A stretch of DNA of 64,000 bases from Trichaptum fuscoviolaceum (GCA_910574455.1 CAJSYZ010000009.1:3985040-4049039); one strand, 5' to 3'; shown: positions 34,139 through 46,662, numbered from the stretch's first letter. The notes: generated from the letters alone by a model not told the origin. Made by a program: numbers and translations.

Positions 34139-35425
34139 CCTGAACCTACGAGACTTCCGCAGGTGTTCCGTTCTTCTGCTCATATCGCCCTCCACCATCT
34201 TCTCCTCGAGCTCGACCGCATCTTCCTTGTCCTCCCTCGACGCCTGATTGATAGGAATCGGGCTCGCTTCAAATTCTGCGTACGCGCGCCAGACCTTGAC
34301 GTGGCCACTCAAACGCACAAGGCGCTCATACAGATCCCTCGTACGCTATCGCTCGCCCTGCTCAAACTCGAAGTTGATGTACGCCTTCCAGAGGTTTTCG
34401 GGGTACATCAGCGGCTGCTGCGGTGTGGCGAGTTCGAATATGGCTCGCTTCGAGCGCGCCGCCTCGACGTGGGCGACTTGGATCCAGGCCGAGGAGTTCG
34501 TTGGATCGTATTCGATGTACTTTTCGTTGAGCGTCCGCACGCGGTCAAACTCTCGGAGCTGAAAGATAATGTCATCAAACCATGCAAATAATAAGAGCAA
34601 ATGTAGTTACGTCGAGCTCAAGTTCGGTATAGCCTCTGAAGAGCTTTTCCTTAGGACACACGCCGATTGCAGCACCGAGCAATTTGCGTGCTGCGGGTAG
34701 ATCAAGTCGCCGGATCTCGAAGTTCGCAAACATGAGCCACAGCTTCGCGAAAGTGCATTGCTTTTGGGGGACCACTTGTAACGCTGTTCGGTATACTTGC
34801 CGTGTTCGATCATAATCCTGCGTGGGCGGCTGTTAGCACTTTCAAAAAAAGAGATAAGAAAGAAAAACCAGACTTTGGTATCCACTTCTTCGAACAATGC
34901 ATAGTCTAGCCACAGAAAGATGTATCGTCTCCAGTGACGCTACAAGTCACCTGGGGGTATTTGCGCAAGCAACAGCTCGCTCGTAGACTTCACGAACCCG
35001 GTTCATCGCGCTTTCTATCTCGTCCTTCGACGCATCTTTCTCCCGAAGTGACCTCAGTGAGTCTTCTTCAAAGCAAGCTTAGTCAAACCAGATGTTGTAA
35101 TTTCGTGTCGTGCGCAAGTTCTTCCTCATATTGGATCCCCTCTTCCCCAGAACAGTGGTTTTCGAGGGTGTTCCGAGTTTCATGCTGCTTTCAAACTTGG
35201 TGTAGGCAGCATAGAGTGCCTGGGACTTGGAGCGAGGTAATCTGTGCAGCGCGAACTAGGGCGGTTTAAAACTTAGAAGCACATAAGCTTGGGGAGTGCG
35301 TACCATGCAGATTACCCTAGCTCGGCCGTACTCCTTCAATTGTGTTTCCATCTTCGCGAAAGCGCTAAACACCGCCCTGTGCCTTCTTGATCTGTTCCGC
35401 ATCATCACCAAGAACACCAGTGCCA
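34139..35425 (-). pseudogene. CLF1: Decayed CLF1/Crooked-neck splicing-factor fragment
   Basis: HAT-repeat sequence of the CLF1/Crn family is readable in order on the minus strand: DDAEQIKKAQ, FSAFAKMETQLKEYGRARV, RLPRSKSQALYAAYTKFE, ARNYNIWFD-like text, [81 protein letters not shown] and RTRDLYERLVRLSGHVKVWR. It is clearly dead. There is a TAA at 35081-35079 (WFD-stop), a TAG at 34942-34940 (GDL-stop-RHW), a TAG at 34348-34346 (QGER-stop-RTR) and an extra base near KAQ. One HAT repeat has also lost residues ([14 protein letters not shown]). The N-terminal third of the protein is missing. The working gene must lie outside the window. Confidence 0.87.
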
Positions 35426-35673
35426 TCTGGAAGATAACGAAGACCGTATGTCTCAATGAGTACAAAACCTGTTCCATTGTCACCCTGCCTGCTTCGACTG
35501 TAAGAATGAATCAAAATATCAGCAAATGACAAAGTAGTATACTGCGGAAAGATCAGCCTACTCTTCGAGATATCCAGAATATCATCAATAATCAATAGCA
35601 GACTCCGAGGCATACTATACACCAGCAGGAGACTCTCGTGCTGACTTCTGTTCAAGTCGCTATCAAGCGGCAA
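35426..35673 (-). pseudogene. Histidine-kinase (HisKA region) fragment fused to the CLF1 relic
   Basis: HESLLLVYSMPRSLLLIIDD followed by ILDISK, a 5' splice site, and after an inferred intron EAGRVTMEQVLYSLRHTVF. This is the stretch just after the phospho-acceptor His in fungal hybrid histidine kinases (HisKA second helix and linker to the ATPase domain). The usual upstream H-box and downstream ATPase and receiver domains are absent. The kinase frame runs straight into the CLF1-like sequence at about 35425, so this is a chimera of pieces of two unrelated genes. Confidence 0.7.
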
Positions 35674-37060
35674 CTAAGTGTAGCTTGAGTGCCTTGACTA
35701 CGCTGATGAGGCCGCAGACATGCGCGAGATGGATGACGGCGACTAAACTTGCTCGAGGTCATGGACCCAGCGGCGCACGGCCGGACGGCCATTGTGCTTG
35801 TCCGTCATGCGTCTATGCTCTGAGAATCAGTAGAGATATCATATAAGCACTGCAATACACACCTTCTAAGGATCTGCCATGGTGCCCAGAACGCCCATTA
35901 CAGTTATGATAGATGCCAAACAAGACATAGTAGAACGTCGGAATGGCAGAGTACCGCGGACGGACTTGTGCGTTTGTCAGGGATTGTGGGAATAACGCGG
36001 TCTTGTGACTGACAAAACAACAACGCGTCAGTCATGTGCAGATATTAGGGCAGGCTTGCAATTACCAAATATGGCAATCCGGGAACGACCGAAGCCTCCC
36101 CGAAATATGGCACGAAAATAAACACTTAAGGCTTCGTACAGAAGCACTCAAGTCTTTCCTTTCCCCCCTCGCCCCTCTGCATTTGGATACAGCGGCCTTC
36201 GGGCTCCATGTATCCAAATGGCACGACAGGAACGCTCTTCGCGAGTCGTCCTCGTCTGTCGCAGCAGATTCACCCCTCCGCCGCTCTCGGTCTGCTATAC
36301 AAAACCAGCTCAGCCAAGTCTCTTCGTCAAGCGTATGTTTTGGGTCGCGCGCAAACACAGGTGAGTCTCTTTTGTTTTCTATGGGTCATACATTTGTAGT
36401 AATCGTGCAAGCTTCCTGTTGCCGTGCTCGCTCGCCTGCCATAGGATAAAGGTGTGTTTTCATTACTACCTAGTTTGTCCAGAAGCTGAAGAGGTCTTTT
36501 CTCCTCTTCTCTGCTTTTAGACATACTATATGCAAAATGTGAGCATTTTGGTGTTGCTGCAACTCGTCTAGAAGCTAACAATAATAATTTTTTTTATGTC
36601 TTGACTGTCTTGTAAATGCGGATTCAACCCCCCATGTGCATGCTGATAGGTGGCGCAATAGGGAAACGTGCACAATTGGTAAGTCACCTATATAGAGTTT
36701 GTAATGTCGGACTGCTAATGATTGGATTAAAGGCTTAACCCAATACGTGAGTTGGAATGAAATGACGCACTGATAACTGTAAGTAATAATCTTCGTACAA
36801 CTCAAGTAACTTCACTTACTGATTTAACATCTATTACTTTTTTGTGCATTCGTTCACTGACTTACTTTGTATTTGAAATGTATATTTGTATTTACATTGG
36901 ATATACTAATTTAACTCGATACTATGTGTATGTAAATCTGATAATAATACTAAAATCTAATCTCCATCATCTGTATCGTGCCAAAATTAACTGTGAGAAC
37001 AACCTTCCGAATTGGGACTTGTATCCGATGAGCTGTCCGTAACCTACAATACATGCCAAA
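35674..37060. other. Non-coding stretch inside the inverted-repeat-bounded segment
   Basis: No intact gene. ORFs at 36.0-36.45 kb are overlapping antisense frames with no recognisable domain. 36.5-37.0 kb is strongly AT-rich. The motif TATCCGATG-GCTGTCC occurs at about 37022 and again in the right repeat arm at about 37084. Confidence 0.4.
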
Positions 37061-37134
37061 ATACATTTCCTAATATGGCAATTTATCCGATGTGCTGTCC
37101 TGACAAGATCCGTTGCATCGTATGAAATGAGGTG
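37061..37134 (-). repeat. Right arm of the inverted repeat pair
   Basis: Reverse complement of the arm at 33828-33900. The two arms face each other and enclose about 3.3 kb containing the chimeric pseudogene. The proposed start codon of the next gene (37130) falls inside this arm. Confidence 0.75.
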
Positions 37135-38244
37135 CCTGGATAAAGTGGATTCGACACCCGCTTCAAGAGTACAGGAATACGAAGGAGGACAAGCATCTAC
37201 TTCGAAACATTTTCTGGTAGGGAACCACTGTTATCCGACTTCGGACTTTAACTAATATTGCACAAGGGCATTTGGGCTAGACCATCGCGTAGGAGAACTG
37301 AACTACGAGATTGAAGACGACGATTTGCCAGAGCCCCACGTCCTTTCGAAGTTTCTACGGTCCATCACATTGCCAGTCAAGAAGGTTTCGTTAGAAGCAC
37401 GGAACCTTATATCTACCCTTGCTCGCCGTCTCTGTAGGTGCACTCAGTGTGCTTCTCGTAAAAGGCACATAACAACGGACGTTGAGTGCGCTAGAAGCAA
37501 TAGCCAGGGGGAAGTGGACACGCGGACAATTGAAGAAACACCCGTAGAGCAAGCGAAGAGGAATTTTCGTGGATCTTTGCGAACACTATTTAGCAATGAG
37601 GAAAATGTGGAGAGAATCTTGGGCCTAATGGATTACTGGGAACCTGAAAAGTGAGTACATCTTCACATGCATGTTGTGTTTACTGACTTAAGAAATTATT
37701 CTGAAGCGAAGAATATATCGAGCTTACCATTAAGAAACTGTTTTGGGGGTATCCAGCTCTAGAGAAGAAATTTTATGAGGAACTGCGACCAGAACTCGTT
37801 AAGAGGTACGAGAATAGAGGGGCGTACGAGGAGGAAGAGGAGCAGAGCGTCCTGGCATTGGAGGAGAGTGCCAATGTTCCTCCACGTCCATCATCTGCAA
37901 TTGAACATCAAGACGAAGACGACATCTCGCGCCTAGCTCCGATTAACTCGCCCAATTCAGAATTCTCGGTTGAGAACCCTCTGGTTACAACGCAATTACG
38001 ATTGGACGTGGTAAATGCTGAACCAAATTCTCAAGCACATTTGGACAATAGCTTGTTGAGTCGCACAAACAACAACTTTCATGCGCAAATTCGATACACA
38101 GGGCAGACACACCTCTCACAAAGCGTACCATTCGATGCTCCAAGGGCAACAGGGTGGTTAGATACAAGTAACGGAATCGAGGAAGTTCACGCAGAAGATG
38201 CACTGGAGTTGACATCGCTTGCGACGAGTCATGAAAGGACTTGA
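37130..38244 (+). CDS. Hypothetical protein with acidic Ser-rich C-terminus
   Basis: An ATG near 37130 opens MRCLDKVDSTPASRVQEYEG. After an intron that can be placed at about 37228-37279, the next exon reads HRVGELNYEIEDDDLPEPHV and KNLISTL-like basic text with a Cys cluster (RRLCRCTQCASRKRH). It continues through EENVERILGLMDYWEPE, and after a second intron (about 37651-37706) EEYIELTIKKLFWGYPALEK and a long polar acidic tail that stops at 38244. Spliced length is about 330 residues. I recognise no family. The start lies within the inverted-repeat arm, so the true 5' end may differ. The long polar tail could be disordered. Confidence 0.5.
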
Positions 38245-38735
38245 CCTATGTTTCTTCGACATTATAACTGATGATGCCGATTCAGGCGAGTAAAGACAGT
38301 AACTTCAATCACCTGAAATTTGTGGTTCTGTTCCGCCCTTTTCATGTAACCTAGTACGAACATCTTGTGTCCCTATTATTTGTGTAACGAGCACGCAAGA
38401 AATCGCCCAAGACATTGGTCCACCGCACGGACTGCTTGATAATGGGCTTACGTGCCTGCTGGTCCGTGAAATCAACCAGGCCTACCTCACAAACGTATAT
38501 TACGAAGCTTCTTGGAGCATTGCCTGCAGTAGCCGGAGATCTAAGTCTGAACGTCGTGGTGAAGGAAGCACCGTAGGCTGGGAATGAAGGAGCAGACGCT
38601 TTTGGCGCAATGAATTGCCAGTGCAAAAGACGAGATATTGTACATGATTATGAGATACTCTAGACTTTTCGGGATCAATAAGACGATTTGCATGAGATAA
38701 TAGTTTACTCACAATTATCGTGACGAGTCTCCTCA
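38245..38735. other. Intergenic, no clear gene
   Basis: Minus-strand text at 38630-38360 (FRLRSPATAGNAPRSF, then RWTNVLGDFLRARYTNNR) looks faintly protein-like, but I could not join it to a start codon or to a family. Confidence 0.3.
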
Positions 38736-39509
38736 CTAATAAACCTTTTTCCGGTGAGCGAGCTTCCTCTTTCCTTTCGCATCCTCCTGCTTAACTTGCA
38801 CGCTCTTTTCCTCAATCCTTCTATCCGTTGGCCTGTAAGCCTCGTCGCCTCTCCCAGCCAGCCTCACACCAAGAACACTTTCCAGAAGCACCCTCGCCAG
38901 CATCCGCATAAACAAGCCTACCACCGCACCCACCACGACAGCCGCGCCAAGAAAAACGTACGCTGGGTACATCACTCCCCCGAAGGCATATAGCACACCA
39001 AGCGGGCCAAGAAGTACGAAAAGGACGATCTTGGACGCGAAGGACACTGGTGCGAGTATTGGGAGAACTGGGCGCATGGCGAGTCGCACAGAGGTGAACG
39101 TAAGGCGTGTGCCATGGATGAACGGCAGACTCGCGAATTTCGGGACTGAGATTACGATGAACCGGCCAGTTGAGAGGAGTGAGGTGAGGATGTAGAGACT
39201 GATCGCGTAGAGGCCTTTCAAGAAGGAGAGGATGTTGGCTGGACTGAGCAGCGGCTGTGATATCCCTGCGTTCGGTACCAGGACTGGCGTCGAGGTAGGC
39301 TGTCCGGACAACATAGTCGTTGCGCTCTCGCTCGTTCCAGCTATTGAGTAGTCCATCGTAGGTGTCTCAGTATTGTCTCTCGATACCGAAGAGTTTTGCG
39401 ATGAGTCTGGGAGCAAACGAGAGAACAAGGGTACGATGAAAGCAAACACGCCGAACAAGAGTGTTGTGTGGAGAACTGAGATGAAGTTCGTTCGCGAGCC
39501 GTTGCGCAT
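38736..39509 (-). CDS. Polytopic membrane protein, 257 aa
   Basis: Single uninterrupted ORF. Hydrophobic segments: TTLLFGVFAFIVPLF (about 16-30), a Ser/Thr-rich loop, FLKGLYAISLYILTSLL (about 93-109), FASKIVLFVLLGPLGVLYAF (about 155-174) and AYVFLGAAVVVGAVVGLFM (about 180-198). A long basic C-terminal tail follows (KGKRKLAHRKKVY). The tail with many Lys and Arg suggests a cytosolic C-terminus, and KKVY is close to a KKxx-type ER retrieval signal without being a perfect one. No family recognised. Confidence 0.68.
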   Translation of the reverse strand: MRNGSRTNFISVLHTTLLFGVFAFIVPLFSRLLPDSSQNSSVSRDNTETPTMDYSIAGTSESATTMLSGQPTSTPVLVPNAGISQPLLSPANILSFLKGLYAISLYILTSLLSTGRFIVISVPKFASLPFIHGTRLTFTSVRLAMRPVLPILAPVSFASKIVLFVLLGPLGVLYAFGGVMYPAYVFLGAAVVVGAVVGLFMRMLARVLLESVLGVRLAGRGDEAYRPTDRRIEEKSVQVKQEDAKGKRKLAHRKKVY

Positions 39510-40605
39510 CCCAATACTATATCAAATCGAGGTGGTTTCTACTGTCTTCTCCTTCATTTACCTGCTGATACTCAAAAGCAAGAATACAGCAAGTAAAGTA
39601 ATAAAGCGACAAAGTTATAACATGGGAGTTCACTGGCAGTTGCAAGGGATTCCGGCTTCGTCACCTCCAACTTCTTGAATGAAGCGTGGGAACTCAAAGT
39701 TAAGCCGACTTTCTCGCTTGGGCCTCTTGTACGAAAACCATCCACCTTACTATTGCTGGTCCAAAGTCAAGAATGTCCTCCATTATCGAACTCTCAGTAA
39801 AATGCGGAGGTATACTCAAAAATGCGGTAGAACTAGTGTTTTTTTACATTACTATATCAAGCTCGACTTCTGGTGAGGCCTGAGGGACCGTCGAGACGCA
39901 GTTCAAACTAGTTTCCTTTCGATCCGCCGAGGTGAGACTATAGTCCTTGCTAACCTTGCCTTCTACTTTCGATTATGGGATAGCGATAATGCTACAGGCA
40001 AGCCGGCTAGTGGCAGACAAAAACAATACAGGAACTTCACGCTGCTCAGTACTTCATTCTTCTGGGCTCCATGGTCGAGAAGCTCATTAAACTGAATATT
40101 CATCTGCAGAGATACACGCTGAATACGTCTCTCTCATATACAGCACTCCTCAAGCGGGAGGAATAGGCCGGGCGAGGGAAATACAGGCTACCTGGCATCA
40201 TCCACCGCTGCTGGGAATAGACCCGAGGAAAAGACATCTTGCATTCGGAAAGCTGATCTACAGTGCATATGTCTATCCTAAGTCAGAGATCTATATTCCG
40301 ACGATCCCGATATGAATACGCATATCGACTTCCCTTCGGCATCAAGAGCAATGTCACCTCACATCAACTACTCTACGTATCTCATACTGACAAGCTGATC
40401 TCACATTTCCGACGTTGTGAAAGGCCTAGCGGACGCTGCGGTTACGCTTTGCAAGAATGTCTTTTCCTTGACACCCGACAGCCGACTCGATCACTTTACA
40501 TCAATAAGCTGTGAAGCAGCATGACTTCCGAGTCGATTTCCTCCTTGTGTTCTTTGCTTTGCTCGGTGAAAGGTCTCCAGAATCACTGAAGGAACCTTTC
40601 AGATT
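39510..40605. other. Intergenic, no gene seen
   Basis: Lies between divergent genes (membrane protein on minus, AMP deaminase on plus), so it contains both promoters. Short ORFs here lack recognisable content. Confidence 0.4.
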
Positions 40606-43600
40606 ATGCCTGGAGCAGACGACAGGCAGCAGCAATCACGCGAATCCTCCCTTTCTCGTGAGGGACCCATCGAGGAGCGCGCACCCAACGCTTTCGACAG
40701 TTCGTCCGTCATCGACATCACCATTAATCGACGACCCATTGACGCATACTTTAACTACAACGAAGAGAGCTCATTGCAACGTGTACGTGATTCGCTCTCT
40801 AACGAACCCTTCGTTTCTTACGAGACTGTCCGCAGGCTGTAGAAAAGGGAGGAACCTCGCATCATCACTTGTCTAAATTGTGGCACAGGGCTCATCAGCG
40901 TGTACGTCCAAAACAAATTTCACTTCGCTATCAAGCGACTCCCGCGCCGACTCTCGCGCCCAACTAAACCTACAGTCATTACAACTCATGTTAACGTTCA
41001 TAGATATCAATAAATACACAAAAAGCGCAGCATCGCTTCGGCATTCATCTCAGGCACAGGACACAAGAGGGTTTGGAGCCAGAACCTTCGCAAACCTATC
41101 ATGTGGACGCGGTGGCCACGGCGTCGGCGAACGAAGAGAATAAGGACAGGGGACATCAGGACACAGACAGTTTTGGATGTGAGCTTCGAATTCCCTTTTT
41201 CTGGACTTGAATTCGCTCACTGCTTTTCAATAGCAGTACGAGCGTCAACGGAGGATGAATCTGACAGCATGTATCAATCGCTTCAAAGTTGTCTTGACCT
41301 GCGAGATAAGTATATGAGTCTGTCACGTCAGAGGCTCGGCGACAACCCTCGCGACTATGATGGTGTCTTCCATGGAGTCGACGAAGACCAGCATGGCGTT
41401 GCAGCTGTTCCTCCTGATTCCAGCCAAGACAATCTCCAGCAATCGGCCACGAAGTTCAAGCCATGGGTTATTTATCCCGCGCCTCCGCCGCGCCACTGGA
41501 AAAAGGACAAAGAAGGCAAGACAGTGGAAATTAACTCAACGGTGAAATCCACGGTAGGGGATGACTTTGACTTTAAAAAGTGCGAGATCCCGGGGGAGGA
41601 CTCGAGGGTGTTTGAATTGGACAAGAGCGGTGTTTATCAGGTTCTCGCGGACTTGTCGGGTATGTTTGGCATCTTAAGACTCACATCCACGGTTTTGTTG
41701 AGATCATGCTATCACCAGATGAGGAGAGAAAGCCCATTTTCGATGCGCCAACTATCAGAGAATATTATGAAGATCTCAATTACATTATCAACGTCATCTC
41801 TGATGGGCCAACGAAAAGCTTCGCATTCAAACGTCTCAAGTATCTTCTTAGTTCTTGGGACATGTATACTCTATTGAATGCACATCGGGAGATTGCATAC
41901 ATGAAGGTCTGCCTGTAAACTCTCCTTCATGGGAGCCACTACTCACCAGTCCTTCATCATGTAGAAAGTCCCTCATCGGTGAGTTTCAATAAGTGACGGG
42001 AAAGCAAATTAGCTAAAGTCCGAGATAGCGACTTTTACAATGTACGGAAGGTTGACACGCATATTCATCATACGAGCAGCATGAGCGAGAAGCATCTTCT
42101 ACGGTTTATCAGAGCAAAATTGCACCATGCAGCTAATGTTCGTCTATCTCGATGCTTGTCTGATCTATTTGCTTGAATTGATTCAGGATGAGGTCCTTGT
42201 TCGTGATGGCGAAGTGCTCACCCTCGCTCAAGTCTTTGAGACTCTTGGAATAACCGCTTACGATCTATCACACGACATGCTGGATATGCATGCCAATGAT
42301 ACTTTCCAACGTTTTGATAAGTTCAACTCGAAGTATAACCCAGCAGGAGACTCGAGCCTGAGGCTAATTTTCCTCAAGACCGACAATTATATTGAGGGTA
42401 GATATCTGGCTGAGATAACAAAAGGTAACCAACTTGCCTCTGTTACGAAGACTCCTAGGAGGATCCGCTGATGTTGTTTTTACAGAGTTGATGACGGACC
42501 TGGCGCAAAATAAGCATGAGGTACGAACGAACTATGGACTATCCCATACGCTGCGGTGATTGAAAGAGTCACACAGAATAGCCAGTGGAGCATAAGCATC
42601 CACGGTCGCAAGATCGATGAATGGGACAAACTGGCAAAATGGGTTATAAACAACAAGCTTTTCTCTCATAATGTTCGTTGGCTTGTCCAGATGCCTCGCA
42701 ACTTCCATATCTACAAGCGGAATGGCTTCATTGACAACTTTGAGGAAATAATACGAAGTAAGTTCAATCCGCTTCTCTTATGTTGGTCAGCTTTTGATGG
42801 TTTGGTAGATGTGTTCCAGCCTTTGTTCGAGGTGACAAAAGATCCCAGGACGCACCCTGAATTGCATGTCTTCTTACAAAGGGTCGCTGGATTCGACAGC
42901 GTCGACGACGAGTCCAATACTGAACGACGTTTTTTTCGCAAGGTCCCCATTGCAAAGAAATGGGACTTTGAGCAATCACCTCCGTACTCGTACTGGTGAG
43001 CATTTGTTTTGTTACCAGGGTAATGCGTTGATCTAAAGGAACGCATCATACGCCAGGATTTATTACATGTATGCCAACTTGACCACTCTGAATAGCTGGC
43101 GGTATTCTCGTGGATTCAGTGGGTAAACACTATGTTTCACTGCACTCACTCGTTTAAACGCCCCGTCAGATACGTTTATCCTTCGCCCTCACTGTGGCGA
43201 AGCCGGCGATCCGGAGCACCTCGCATCTGCGTTCCTGACCTCGAACTCCATCGCTCATGGAATTATGCTTCGTAAAGTCCCGGCGCTTCAGTATCTGTTC
43301 TATCTCAAGCAGATTGGAATTGCGATGAGCCCTCTCAGCAACAATTCACTGTTCTTGACATACGACCGCAACCCGTTCCCAGCTTTCTTCAAAGCAGGTC
43401 TGAACGTCAGCTTGAGCACAGATGACCCTCTGATCTTTCACTTCACCAAGGCGAGTAGAACATTGCTAGAAGCAGGAATTAATGCTGACGTCACATACTT
43501 TCAGGAGCCGTTGTTGGAAGAGTACAGTGTTGCAGCACATGTAAGCTTCTGCCCTATCGACATCTCTGACAAGCTTATGTATCAATCTTGCCACTCTCAA

Positions 43601-43898
43601 GATTTACAAATTGAGTCAAAGCTCGCTTGCTGAACTAGCTCGGAATTCAGTCATTCAGAGTGGCTTTGAGATGGAAGTGAAGCGGCACTGGTTAGGGGAG
43701 AAGTGGTATCTCCCTGGCTCAGCAGGTAATGATATCAACAGGGTAAGTCATCACTCCACTCTCTTCCTATCCAAACACGACCTTAACTTCGGTACTGTGA
43801 CACAGACGAACGTGCCTGATATCCGTTTGGAGTTCCGCCATCAGTTGCTCATGAAGGAGCTCGAAATGATTCGCTCTGGTGAACTCGCCAATCTGTAA
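40606..43898 (+). CDS. AMD1: AMP deaminase
   Basis: Converts AMP to IMP and ammonia in the purine nucleotide cycle (cytosol). Exon 1 (40606-40840) starts [20 protein letters not shown]. Later exons give the conserved core in order: [20 protein letters not shown], the metal-binding [20 protein letters not shown] (about 42050-42105), [27 protein letters not shown]-like text, [40 protein letters not shown], the second metal site [18 protein letters not shown], and the catalytic [17 protein letters not shown]. It ends RSGELANL at 43898. All catalytic His and Asp residues that I can trace are present and the introns restore frame, so it looks functional. One region near 43450-43500 carries a short extra stretch ([15 protein letters not shown]), which is probably an intron with an intact frame. 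Confidence 0.94.
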
Positions 43899-44234
43899 TT
43901 TTAAAGAGCATACATGAAATGACGGACAAAGTTAATGACGACAAATGAAGATGAAATCTTTGCTATGTACTTCAGGAACATCCATCTACTGTAACTTTTC
44001 TACCTCATGTTTGATTGGCTTGTTTTGTTATCAATTCGGACAACCTTATGTTTTGACGAAGACAATGATCTACCCTTAGTGACTTAGCCATTGAATCTTA
44101 CCGATCGCGAACAGATGACCATGGCAGCTCAGCACGCAGCACATAACAACTTAGCCTGATCAGTTTTTTTTTGGATCAGCATGTAGATTTACAAACTATT
44201 CTTAACAAATTCTATAAGAAATATCTGCCATATA
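43899..44234. other. Convergent 3' region, no gene seen
   Basis: Separates the 3' ends of the AMP deaminase (+) and the permease (-). It is AT-rich with a T9 run at about 44165. Both 3' UTRs must lie here. Confidence 0.45.
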
Positions 44235-46662
44235 TTAGGTAGATACTAAGTTCACATTCACATCCTCTTTTCCTTCATTCTTCTTCATCGAATCCCCATC
44301 TTCGTTCGAATCCGACGTCCGGCCCACATACGCACCACCTGACATCCGGCTCGCCGAGTCCACACCTTTCGATTTCTCTACGTTTGGTATGGGTCCTGTG
44401 AACCAGTGGACGCCACCGTAAACCTGATTTATATAATCGTTAAAGAGAGATATAGAGGGGTGAAATCACGAGGTAACGTACGGGGAAGTAATACCACAAA
44501 ACCGAAAGGCCGAGGATGCCGCCTAGGACGACAACGCTGTAGTTCATGTCCGCTGCAGATGTCTGGGGCGTGGTTGGGAAGAGGAAGACGACGCCCATAA
44601 ACGCCATCCAGAGTACCGAAATAGCCGCGCACGGGAAACTCTGCAAACACAAGCAAGTCAACAACACAACCCGTACGGTGCGCAAAAACGGCGCGGAGTC
44701 TGGTCAACACTCACAAACCAGCCCAAATAGAACGGCCCAGGCTTGAACTCATTTTCGAAGACCCATCGCGCCGTGATAGGGATAGCGTAAGCCACGTACA
44801 GGGCGATGACGCTGATGCTGAACACGGCGTTGATGGCCTGCGCACCCGCGAACGCGAGGAGGCCCATAACGGTAGCGAAGAACGCACAGAACCAGACAGT
44901 GTTCACGGGTGTCTTCGTGTAGCCGTTCATGCGGTAAAGAACAGAGGAGAACGGGAGGGCTCCGTCACGAGCGAAAGCGAAAGACTGCCGGGAGGCAGCA
45001 AGGAGCATCGAGGAGCCCATCATATATCTGAGTTTTGCATCAAGAGGATATGAACAAGGACTTTAGATGGAGGGAAATAGTAAGACATACTGAACGATGA
45101 CAACGATAGCCCAAACTGCGAGTGTACCCTTTTGGCCGAAGCTATTGAAGAAGATCGTCGCCATTGGCTGACCGATTGGGTTATCGAGCAGGCCTTCGAT
45201 GTCCGTTCCCATGCAGAATGCGAGTGAGACATTGATCGCTGAAGGAAGCGCGAAAATCAATCTGGGTCAAAAACATTACGATTCAAAGTACTCACCCCAC
45301 CCAAGGATCCCAGCAACTGATATAGCGCCGACGATCGCCCACGGGACCGCAGTCGCTGCATTGGCTGCTTCTTCGCTTATGTGTACGCTGGAGTCGAACG
45401 AGCCTTTTAAACAGTCGATTCATCAATTCATTGCGCACATATATAGTATGTAGCCAGAGGAACATACAAATCGTCCAAAGCGGAGCCAGGAAGCTCAAGA
45501 TGAATGCATAACCCGACGGCCAGCCATTGATATTCGTGAAGTTGCCCAAGGCGAACTTTGCGTCGTTCATGAACTCTTTCGGTGTTGCCGCAGGAAGCGC
45601 GATAATGACCGCCAGGCACAACCTGTGAAAAGACTGAGCATTATGCACTCAAGTAGGGGATGGAGTCCTTACATCACGTTCAGAACGACGTAAACTGTCT
45701 GCAGCCGCGCAAGGACCTGCGTCCCGAGGCAGCAGATGACCGCATGTGTGAGGATAATTGCGACGTAGACAGCACTTTTAAAAAAATTAGATTTGAGCAC
45801 ACGGACTCATTGATAAAACTGGCGGGAAACGTACAATGTCTGTGCGCTCGTCGCAGAAAAGACTTCATTCGAGCCAATACTGGCTGCAGCCATAATCTGG
45901 ACTGCACATCCCCAGTCAATGGATGCAACAGATGCTATCGAGCCGATCGTGTTTGAGTCTTTCCGAATCAGAATTATATCAGCAAGAGCGAAGAGTTGCA
46001 ATCGTGAACAAAGTAGGACTCACATCCCACTATCCAAGCAAGCAAATTTCGGCACCTCGGAGACGAGAGGGAGTGGGTCCAGAAGTAAAGCTGCGCAGAG
46101 GAGAGTAAGACGTCACAGGTACCGTGAAGCGAATAAAGGAGATGAAAGACGTACCCCGCCGGACGTAGGCGCTGCAGATGCAAGTTCTGCCATCGACATA
46201 CCCACAAAGAGGATGAATATGCTCGCAACAAGCCACTGCGATCACCAGACATGGAATACTTAGTCACGGGTGCTAGAACGAAGCGATGATGATAGGGTAA
46301 ACTCACGCCCCACACCATTGCGCTCGGGCCGCCATTTGGGAGCGCGTAGAACAGGACAGAGCTGCAAGTTCATGATTAGTCGGTCAACGCACAGAGGTGA
46401 GGGAGGTATCAAAGCGCTCACGCTATGGAAGGAAGTAACCCGATGATACTGAACGCGATACCAAACACCTGTCTTGTTGGTGAGAACGTAGTCGTAGAAG
46501 ATTTTCGGAAAAAGGACGGACCTCAAGAGGGGTGAATGCACGCCGAAACTCCTGCTTGTACCCCAGCTCTGCCAACAGAGCCTCATCTGCAGCCTCTACT
46601 GCCATCCTGCGGCTCGATGAACCAACAGCGCGCTCATTCGGCGGACGCGATGACTCGATCAT
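44235..46662 (-). CDS. Amino-acid/GABA-type permease (APC superfamily)
   Basis: Start at 46662 (MIESSRPPNERAVGSSSRRM). A cytosolic N-terminus contains ADEALLAELGYKQEFRRAFT, the usual lead-in of fungal amino-acid/choline transporters. About 12 membrane segments follow in short exons, including FSIIGLLPSIASVLFYAL, SMAELASAAPTSGG (the conserved TM2 region), NVMLCLAVIIALPA, PLWTI, AVPWAIVGAISVAGILGW, GSSMLLAASRQSFAFARDGA, AIPITARWVF and YSVVVLGGILGLSVLWYYFP. A Ser/Asp-rich cytosolic tail ends at 44235. The SRQSFAFARDGALPFS motif is typical of the fungal GABA/choline/amino-acid subfamily. The substrate cannot be assigned. Around ten introns of about 50 nt are required. Confidence 0.9.

Noticed and set aside
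36036..36449. ORFs on both strands within the inverted-repeat segment
   Set aside because: Overlapping antisense frames without domains. Probably chance frames in a GC-richer patch.
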